5,562 nt of DNA, from NCBI GenBank assembly GCA_030590765.1, contig JAUVCP010000173.1, forward strand, positions 1-5,562, read 5' to 3'. A program made the position numbers and the translations under genes. The stretch is from Flavobacteriaceae bacterium. GTDB lineage: Bacteria > Bacteroidota > Bacteroidia > Flavobacteriales > Flavobacteriaceae. The notes under the pieces are model-generated. The model was not told the origin of the DNA. It saw nothing but the letters and a program-made list of their open reading frames with translations, and made no database searches. Shown piece by piece: positions 1 through 5,562 of the stretch. Numbering within the stretch: the first letter of the stretch is position 1; every line of letters begins with the position of its first letter.

Positions 1-356
1 ATTCAACATTTAAGTATAATAATCCGCATGATAATCAAGAGGTGACTTTGACTATTCAGGCACTAGAAGAAACAAAATGTAAAAAAATTTACGTGGAGAT
101 TGATAATTATAAAAAAATTGAATTTCCTGTAACTCTATCAAATAATCAAATAATTCGCTATAACGGAGGAAACACAGCGTTACTTTATGATAAAAATTGG
201 AATAAAATTAAAACAATCCAATTAAAAATGAAGAAAATGGAGATAGACAAAGGTGACCATTCTTTTGCTGTAGATTGTATTTTTTTAAGTGGAAAAAAAT
301 CTAAGATTAAGGTAGAGGTAAAAACTATTGGTGGTGCAGTCAGATTAAAAATATAA
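1..356 (+). CDS. C-terminal fragment of an unassigned protein, probably a secreted glycoside hydrolase accessory domain (5'-truncated by window edge)
   Basis: The frame is open from the first bases of the window to the TAA at 354-356, giving 117 visible residues. The GTG at 42 is an internal valine codon rather than a start, because the reading frame continues upstream without a stop. The visible part alternates short beta-strand-like stretches with Asn/Gly/Lys turns and has no membrane segment. This suggests a C-terminal beta-sandwich domain. Recognisable pieces are an N-G-G-N turn near visible residue 54, an ALLYDKNWNKI stretch at about 59-69 and KGDHSF at about 83-88. I recall similar tails on large secreted Bacteroidota glycosidases but cannot name the family. 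There is no T9SS sorting domain at the end. It abuts the fucosidase gene with no intervening base, so the two are almost certainly co-transcribed, which supports a role in the same glycan pathway. The catalytic part, if any, lies outside the window. Coding status is secure; function is not. Confidence 0.8.
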   Translation, partial: STFKYNNPHDNQEVTLTIQALEETKCKKIYVEIDNYKKIEFPVTLSNNQIIRYNGGNTALLYDKNWNKIKTIQLKMKKMEIDKGDHSFAVDCIFLSGKKSKIKVEVKTIGGAVRLKI

Positions 357-1709
357 ATGATGAGAAAAATGAGAACATTTCTAATTATCCTATTATTGAC
401 ACCTTTTATGCTGAAGGCTCAGACAGAAATAACGCAAGATTCTATTTTTTATAAACAAAAAATGGAATGGTTTAAAGAAGCCAAACTTGGAATTTTTATC
501 CATTGGGGTATTTATGCCGTAAACGGCATCAGTGAATCCTGGTCATTTTATAATAACTATATTTCCCATGAAGATTATATGAAGCAGCTAAAAGGTTTTA
601 CTGCTAAAAAATATGATCCGGAATATTGGGCAAAGTTGATCAAAGAAAGTGGTGCAAAGTATTCAGTCATAACTTCTAAACATCATGATGGTTTTGCTTT
701 ATGGAATACAAAATATGGTAATTTAAATGCTGTAAAACAATCTGCTGCAAAGAAAGATGTTCTTACTCCATTTGTTAAAGCACTTCGTAAAAATGATTTG
801 AATGTTGGAATTTATTTTTCATTACCAGATTGGTCTTCTGATCTTTATACAAATTACACCAGAGATATCAAACGATACAAAATAGAAGATGATCCAAAAC
901 GATGGGATAAGTTCAAGAAGTATTACCAGGGGCAGCTAAAAGAACTGGCTACAAATTATAAACCGGATATTTGGTGGTTTGATGGTGACTGGGAACACAA
1001 TGACAAGGAATGGGATGTGCCTAAGGTGAAATCAATGTTGCTTTCAAGCAATCCAAAAACGATCATCAATTCAAGATTAAGACAAAAAGGTGATTATGAT
1101 ACACCCGAACAAGGCTTGCCAATCATGAAACCTAAATCAAAATATTGGGAATTATGTATGACAATGAATGAATCCTGGGGTTATCAGCACAGCGACAATC
1201 ATTATAAATCATCTCAACAGGTCATTGATATATTTGTAGATTGTATTTCAAAAGGAGGAAATTTACTTTTAGATATTGGTCCAAAAGCTGATGGTACAAT
1301 TCCTGATGAGCAAGTAAAGATCTTAAAGGATCTGGGAAGATGGACAAAAAAACACAGCAAGGCAATTTATGGAACTCAAGCTGGAATTCCATATGAATAT
1401 TATTATGGACCAACTGCATTATCAAAAGATAGTACATTGTTATATGTTTACGTTCGTGATATTCCAAAAGATGGAAAAGTTGCCCTTAGAGGAATAAAAA
1501 ATAAGATAAATAGAATTTATGTAGTTGGAAATGGTGCAATGTTAGAACATGATGTATTTAGTAAAGTATACTGGAGTTCGTATCCAGGTTTGACCTATAT
1601 TGATGTTCCTAAAGCAGTTATTGATAAATATTATACCGTAATTGCAGTTTTACTAGACGGTAAAATTGATCTGTATGATAAAGTGCATGGGGCAATTGAG
1701 AGTAATTAA
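357..1709 (+). CDS. GH29 alpha-L-fucosidase, secreted (probably periplasmic)
   Basis: This 450-residue protein is a complete family GH29 exo-fucosidase, which hydrolyses terminal alpha-linked L-fucose with retention of configuration. A signal peptide covers residues 1-21 (basic MMRKMR start, hydrophobic LIILLL core, probable cleavage in LKA|QTE). There is no lipobox cysteine, so a soluble periplasmic enzyme is likely. The (beta/alpha)8 domain shows the family hallmarks in order: KLGIFIHWGIYAV (43-55), SKHHDGFALWN (107-117), GIYFSLPDW (151-159) and DIWWFDGDW (204-212), in which Asp209 is the expected nucleophile. GDYDTPE (245-251) follows; Glu251 is a plausible acid/base by spacing from Asp209. 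GGNLLLDIGPKADGTIP (300-316) closes the barrel. Residues from about 340 onward form the usual small beta-sandwich. Three in-frame ATGs (357, 360, 369) could start it; 357 directly follows the upstream TAA, and no clear Shine-Dalgarno separates them. Length is normal for GH29. Family assignment is very secure; the exact linkage (alpha-1,2/3/4/6) cannot be read from sequence alone. Confidence 0.96.
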   Translation: MMRKMRTFLIILLLTPFMLKAQTEITQDSIFYKQKMEWFKEAKLGIFIHWGIYAVNGISESWSFYNNYISHEDYMKQLKGFTAKKYDPEYWAKLIKESGAKYSVITSKHHDGFALWNTKYGNLNAVKQSAAKKDVLTPFVKALRKNDLNVGIYFSLPDWSSDLYTNYTRDIKRYKIEDDPKRWDKFKKYYQGQLKELATNYKPDIWWFDGDWEHNDKEWDVPKVKSMLLSSNPKTIINSRLRQKGDYDTPEQGLPIMKPKSKYWELCMTMNESWGYQHSDNHYKSSQQVIDIFVDCISKGGNLLLDIGPKADGTIPDEQVKILKDLGRWTKKHSKAIYGTQAGIPYEYYYGPTALSKDSTLLYVYVRDIPKDGKVALRGIKNKINRIYVVGNGAMLEHDVFSKVYWSSYPGLTYIDVPKAVIDKYYTVIAVLLDGKIDLYDKVHGAIESN

Positions 1710-1719
1710 AAAAAATAAA

Positions 1720-3963
1720 ATGTTTAGAGACGAGTATATAAAAAAGAGATTACTGTTATTGATTTTTATTGGAGGTAGCTTTATTATTTACGCACAAGAA
1801 ATAACTTCTTATGTAAATCCATTTATTGGAACCTCGAATTTTGGAACCACATATCCAGGGCCAATTGCACTTAGAGGAATGGTTAGTGTTACTCCGTTCA
1901 ATGTTTCAGGAAAGCAAAATAAATTTGATAAGGACAGCCGATGGTTGTCAACTCCATATGTTCACGAAAATTCTTTTTTAACAGGATTTAGCCATGTACA
2001 ACTAAGTGGTTCTGGATGCCCGGAATTTAGTGTTATTCTGGCTATGCCAACAACAGGAAACATTGAAACAAATCACCTAAACTACGGTTCAACATATTCA
2101 AATGAAAGCTCAAGAGTAGGGTATTATTCAAATATTATAGATAAATATAATGTAAAAGTAGAGTTAACAGCTACTACAAGAGTGGGAGTTAGTCGATATA
2201 CTTTTCCCAAAGGACCTTCAAACATTCTTCTTAATCTTGGTTTAGGATTAACCAATGAGCAAGGAGCAAGTGTGAAAGTGATTTCTTCAACTGAAATAGA
2301 AGGGGTTAGATCTGTTGGTTCACTATGTTATTATAAGCCTGAAGAAGCTTACCCATTATATTTTGTAGCAAAATTCTCAAAACCTGCTGATGAATTTGGA
2401 GCATGGAAAAAACCAACATTTTATAAAGGAGTAGAAGCCCAGTGGATGGGGTACAATGGAAAGACTAGATTAATGAAAGGTTTTATGAAAGAAGTAGTAG
2501 GTGATAGTATTGGAGCCTATATGCGTTACAATTTTAAAGAACCTACTGAAGTTGAAATGAAAGTAGGAATATCTTACGTAAGTATAGAAAATGCACGTGA
2601 AAATTTGGAAAGAGAAACTGCAGGGAAAAGTTTTCAGCAATTAGTTACTGAGGTTAGAGAGAATTGGAATAAAAATTTATCTAAAATCAGGGTTGAAGGT
2701 GGAACTGAGGAAGATAAAATAATATTTTATACAGCACTTTATCACACATTAATTCAACCAAATACATTAAATGATATAAATGGTGAATATCCAAAAATGA
2801 GAACAAGAGAAACGATGAAAACCGATGGAACTAGATATACCGTTTTTTCTTTGTGGGACACTTACAGAAATTTGCATCAACTAATGACACTTGTATACCC
2901 AAAACAACAATCTGATATTATAAAGAGTATGCTTATTGTATATGATGAGAGTGGATGGTTACCTAAATGGGAGCTAAATGCTACTGAAACTACTACGATG
3001 GTAGGTGATCCTGCAGGAATTGTTATAGCAGATTCATACTTAAAAGGTATTCGAGACTTTGATATAAATAAAGCATATCAAGCTATGATAAAGAGTGCTG
3101 AACAGCTGGATAATAACCTCTTAAGACCAGGCATAAAGGATTATTTAGAGAAAGGATACTTAACTACACAAACAACTAGTAGTGGATCGGTATCTACTAC
3201 TCAAGAGTATAACATTGCAGATTTCTCAATTTCTCAATTAGCCAATGAATTAGGCAAAAAAGACGATTATAAAAGATTTTTTAAGCGTTCAAAATCATAT
3301 CGAAAATTATTTGATTCTAAGTTTAACCTACTACGACCTAAAAATCATGATGGAACTTGGTTGGTGCCGTATAACCCTGAAACTGGGGCTAATTTTGTTA
3401 AGAATCCAGGATTTATTGAAGGTAATGCATGGCAATATACATTTATGGTTTCTCATGATGTAAAAGGACTAATGAAACTTATGGGAAGTAAAAAAGTTTT
3501 TGTTAAACAATTACAAAAAGTGTTTGATAACAAGCAGTTTGATATGGCGAATGAACCAGATATTGCTTATCCGTATTTGTTTAACTACATTAAAGGAGAA
3601 GAATATCGAACGCAAAATAAAGTGTCAGAATTACTAAAATCGTATTTTAAGAACACTCCAGACGGATTGCCTGGTAATGATGATTCAGGAACAATGTCTG
3701 CATGGGCTGTTTTTTCTATGATCGGTATATATCCAGTTTCTCCTGCAGAACCTTTTTATGCAATCACCGAACCTATTTTTGATAAAATTACAATTCAATT
3801 AGACAGTAGTTATTATAAAAATAATCAAATAATTATTGAAAAAGAAAAGGATAAAAAAGGATCCTTTAAAGGATTGCGTTTGAACGGAAAACCCCATAAA
3901 GGATATTTTATTTCTCATAAAGATTTGGTAAATGGAAACCTGTCAAAAATTATGATAGAGTAA
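1720..3963 (+). CDS. GH92 alpha-mannosidase, secreted (probably periplasmic)
   Basis: This 747-residue protein is a complete GH92 enzyme, a family of calcium-dependent inverting exo-alpha-mannosidases acting on N-glycans, yeast mannan and related glycans. I chose the ATG at 1720, ten bases after the fucosidase stop. It gives a proper signal peptide (basic MFRDEYIKKR, hydrophobic LLLLIFIGG, cleavage near IYA|QE after residue 25). The upstream in-frame ATG at 1666 would overlap the fucosidase and bury this signal. Family hallmarks, numbered from 1720, are VNPFIGT (32-38), GFSHVQLSG (89-97), FSLWDTYR (376-383), TQEYNIADF (494-502), EGNAWQY (567-573; Glu567 is the likely general acid), NEPD (611-614) and GNDDSGTMSAW (652-662; its Asp residues are likely base/calcium-site residues). 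The N-terminal beta-sandwich spans about 30-270 and the (alpha/alpha)6 catalytic domain follows. Length is normal for the family. There is no lipobox and no T9SS tail. It is the last gene of the operon, before a terminator. Family is very secure; linkage specificity is not determinable here. Confidence 0.95.
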   Translation: MFRDEYIKKRLLLLIFIGGSFIIYAQEITSYVNPFIGTSNFGTTYPGPIALRGMVSVTPFNVSGKQNKFDKDSRWLSTPYVHENSFLTGFSHVQLSGSGCPEFSVILAMPTTGNIETNHLNYGSTYSNESSRVGYYSNIIDKYNVKVELTATTRVGVSRYTFPKGPSNILLNLGLGLTNEQGASVKVISSTEIEGVRSVGSLCYYKPEEAYPLYFVAKFSKPADEFGAWKKPTFYKGVEAQWMGYNGKTRLMKGFMKEVVGDSIGAYMRYNFKEPTEVEMKVGISYVSIENARENLERETAGKSFQQLVTEVRENWNKNLSKIRVEGGTEEDKIIFYTALYHTLIQPNTLNDINGEYPKMRTRETMKTDGTRYTVFSLWDTYRNLHQLMTLVYPKQQSDIIKSMLIVYDESGWLPKWELNATETTTMVGDPAGIVIADSYLKGIRDFDINKAYQAMIKSAEQLDNNLLRPGIKDYLEKGYLTTQTTSSGSVSTTQEYNIADFSISQLANELGKKDDYKRFFKRSKSYRKLFDSKFNLLRPKNHDGTWLVPYNPETGANFVKNPGFIEGNAWQYTFMVSHDVKGLMKLMGSKKVFVKQLQKVFDNKQFDMANEPDIAYPYLFNYIKGEEYRTQNKVSELLKSYFKNTPDGLPGNDDSGTMSAWAVFSMIGIYPVSPAEPFYAITEPIFDKITIQLDSSYYKNNQIIIEKEKDKKGSFKGLRLNGKPHKGYFISHKDLVNGNLSKIMIE

Positions 3964-3981
3964 GGTTAGATCATATAGCGT

Positions 3982-4010
3982 AAAAAAGGGAATCAACGAT
4001 TCCCTTTTTT
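3982..4010. terminator. Bidirectional rho-independent terminator between convergent genes
   Basis: A perfect 13-bp inverted repeat (arms 3982-3994 and 3998-4010) encloses a 3-base loop. The stem core is GGGAATC/GATTCCC. It is flanked by six A on the left and six T on the right, so the transcript from either strand has a hairpin followed by a U tract. It lies 18 bases after the stop of the GH92 gene. Its right edge touches the first base of the opposite-strand stop codon (4010-4012). It should therefore end both the glycosidase operon and the T9SS protein transcript. The stretch 3964-3981 holds nothing else recognisable. Confidence 0.88.
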
Positions 4011-5562
4011 TATTCTATCATAATTCTTCTTGTAGCTTGTTTGTTTCCTTCATTGATCTTTAAGAAATATAAGCCTTTACTTACCTTGGAGAGATCCAAA
4101 GCATAATGAGTCATCAAGATGTTTTTATCCTTAAAAACAAGTTTTCCTGTAATATCATAAACAGAAACTTTCATTTCAGAACTGGTTTGACGCTGGATGT
4201 TAAATATAGCTGATGAAGGGTTTGGGTAAATTTTAAAATTTTCTAAAGAGTTATTTTTAATGGCTAGAATAGCTGTTGCATCAATTACAAAATTATCAAT
4301 TACGGCACCTTGATGATTTTCAGCCTCGTCAGATTTAAAAACGAATCTAAAAATAATGTTTGCTTCATTTGTAAAACCAGCTAAATTATAATTATACTCT
4401 TTAACAGTTAAATCTGTATCTGTCCATTGTTTTCCTACAGTAATCGGCCTTTCAGGATTTATATAATCGCTGTTATACCAATTAGGGTCGCTTGAATTTC
4501 CAAGGATATGCCAAGATAGACCTGCGTCAATAGTGTACTCCATATACAAAACATCCCAGTCTTTTTCAATATCAAAAACCATTTCAAATTTTAAAACCGG
4601 ATTCTCCATCTGAGTCAAATCATAACAAGGGGATACTAAATAACTGATTGTTTTATCTGTATAATTATTTGTGTTTGCTGTGATGTAAGCATTTTCAAAG
4701 GCTTTATTAAATTTTGTGGATGTTGGAGTAGTTTTAACCCATAATTTTTCAGAGCTTCCAATATTATAGGAAATCCATTCATCAGGGTTAACATCTCCAA
4801 ATGTATTTATATATTTACCTACACCTGATTCATTTACAGAAAAAGAACTATTAAGTTTGTTGTTATCAGAAAAAGTATCATTGTTGACATTAACTTCAAC
4901 TTTTAATTCATGAAATCCTAATTCAAGCTGGTCATGGTTTGGAAATTCTATTTCTTTTGTTTCATCAGAAGCAATATTTCCACTATAATTAAATTGAAAT
5001 GATTCATCATCAATAAAATAATTGATATCAATGGAATTAAAACTATTGTTTCCGTTATTTTTAATTGTGATCTTTGGAGTGACACCATTACACTGGGTAC
5101 TGTTATTTGAGTTTATTTCAATAAGACTTATGTCAATATCAGCTTTCTTAATCTCGATAGGAGATTGCCATACGCCACGACCATATGTTGCAACAATTAT
5201 CTTTTTATCTTCTAAATTAAATTCAATATCTCTAATAGGAATATTGGGTAAATTTTTGTCATAAACTTCCCATTCACTCATGGTATCATTTATATGGTAA
5301 ACACCTAAACTGGTTCCCACAAAAAGATCATTTTCCAAACTATGGATTTGATGTTTAATTACTAATTTAGGCTCATCGGGTAGTTTCTTTGTGATGTCAA
5401 TCCAGTTCTCACCACCATCAACAGATTTATATACATTTCCGAAAAAACCACTATTTGTGATATATATGATATTTTCATTATGATTGTTAATGTCAATAGA
5501 GCTTATTGAACTTGGAAATGTGAAACCATTTTGGATAAAAGTAACACCGCCATCAGTACTTT
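4010..5562 (-). CDS. Large T9SS-secreted protein with Asp-box beta-propeller and C-terminal sorting domain (N-terminal part beyond window)
   Basis: The frame is open from the right edge of the window down to the TAA at 4012-4010, giving 516 visible residues. The TTG at 5338-5336 is an internal leucine, since coding continues upstream. Visible residues 1-135 are the end of a BNR/sortilin-type propeller. There are Asp boxes STDGGVTF (1-8) and SVDGGENW (46-53), then the typical closing blade with VGTSLGVY and LPNIPIRDIE and ending ATYGRGVW (124-131). Residues about 141-242 resemble a CARDB-like Ig fold. Residues about 246-426 resemble a MAM/jelly-roll domain (YTIDAGLSWHILG, later FRFVFKSD and VIDNFVI). 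Residues about 438-516 are a T9SS type A sorting domain (IYPNPSS, VYDITGKLV, KGLYFLKI, basic RR near the end). The sorting domain would direct outer-membrane passage and is normally removed. Such propellers occur in adhesins, glycan-binding proteins and some GH74-like enzymes; no catalytic residues can be assigned here. It is convergent with the glycosidase operon, so a shared role is unproven. Confidence 0.9.
   Translation of the reverse strand, partial: STDGGVTFIQNGFTFPSSISSIDINNHNENIIYITNSGFFGNVYKSVDGGENWIDITKKLPDEPKLVIKHQIHSLENDLFVGTSLGVYHINDTMSEWEVYDKNLPNIPIRDIEFNLEDKKIIVATYGRGVWQSPIEIKKADIDISLIEINSNNSTQCNGVTPKITIKNNGNNSFNSIDINYFIDDESFQFNYSGNIASDETKEIEFPNHDQLELGFHELKVEVNVNNDTFSDNNKLNSSFSVNESGVGKYINTFGDVNPDEWISYNIGSSEKLWVKTTPTSTKFNKAFENAYITANTNNYTDKTISYLVSPCYDLTQMENPVLKFEMVFDIEKDWDVLYMEYTIDAGLSWHILGNSSDPNWYNSDYINPERPITVGKQWTDTDLTVKEYNYNLAGFTNEANIIFRFVFKSDEAENHQGAVIDNFVIDATAILAIKNNSLENFKIYPNPSSAIFNIQRQTSSEMKVSVYDITGKLVFKDKNILMTHYALDLSKVSKGLYFLKINEGNKQATRRIMIE

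Noticed and set aside
42..44. GTG as a start codon making a stand-alone 104-residue protein
   Set aside because: The same frame is open back to the window edge with similar composition, and no ribosome binding site precedes the GTG; the gene is better read as a truncated larger one.
1222..1467. 81-codon open frame on the - strand inside the fucosidase gene
   Set aside because: It lies wholly antisense to conserved GH29 coding sequence, has no recognisable motif and has a low-complexity composition; it is a shadow frame.
1666..1719. 18-residue N-terminal extension of the GH92 protein overlapping the fucosidase
   Set aside because: Starting at 1720 gives a normal signal peptide and a short intergenic gap, while the longer form would place a basic stretch ahead of the signal sequence and overlap the upstream gene by 44 bases.
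5022..5264. 80-codon open frame on the + strand with a hydrophobic, membrane-like translation
   Set aside because: It is antisense to the T9SS protein's propeller and CARDB-like region. The hydrophobicity comes from reading the complement of Asn/Asp/Lys/Glu-rich codons; no start signals or family match are evident.
5336..5338. TTG as the start of the - strand gene
   Set aside because: The frame continues upstream to the window edge and encodes two Asp-box motifs of the same propeller, so the TTG is internal.

Overview
The window looks like part of a Bacteroidota chromosome, most likely from a flavobacterium-like organism. It is AT-rich (about one third GC by eye). Its secreted enzymes have signal peptides ending in an Ala-Gln junction, start codons lack strong Shine-Dalgarno sequences, and one protein ends in a type IX secretion (T9SS) sorting domain, which is found essentially only in this phylum.

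Left part (1-3963, + strand): three tightly packed genes that look like one transcription unit for glycan breakdown. The first is cut by the window edge; only its C-terminal 117 residues are visible, and they resemble a beta-sandwich accessory domain of unassigned family. It is followed with zero spacing by a complete GH29 alpha-L-fucosidase. After a 10-base gap comes a complete GH92 calcium-dependent alpha-mannosidase. Both enzymes carry Sec signal peptides with no lipobox and no T9SS tail, so they probably act in the periplasm. There they would remove terminal fucose and mannose from imported oligosaccharides, for example N-glycan or other fucose- and mannose-containing glycan fragments. No SusC/SusD pair, regulator or promoter is visible, so membership of a full polysaccharide utilization locus is an inference.

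Middle (3964-4009): a 46-base intergenic stretch between convergent genes. It is filled by a perfect 13-bp inverted repeat with A and T tracts, a likely bidirectional terminator.

Right part (4010-5562, - strand): the C-terminal 516 residues of a large secreted protein that runs off the window edge. It has the end of an Asp-box (BNR/sortilin-like) beta-propeller, a CARDB-like Ig-fold domain, a MAM/jelly-roll-like domain and a T9SS type A sorting domain. It is probably exported and surface-attached or released. Its convergent orientation and own terminator suggest it is regulated separately from the glycosidases.

I saw no RNA genes, insertion sequences, CRISPR arrays or attachment sites. The content is fairly ordinary for a glycan-degrading Bacteroidota, and I found no convincing sign of a wholly new system.
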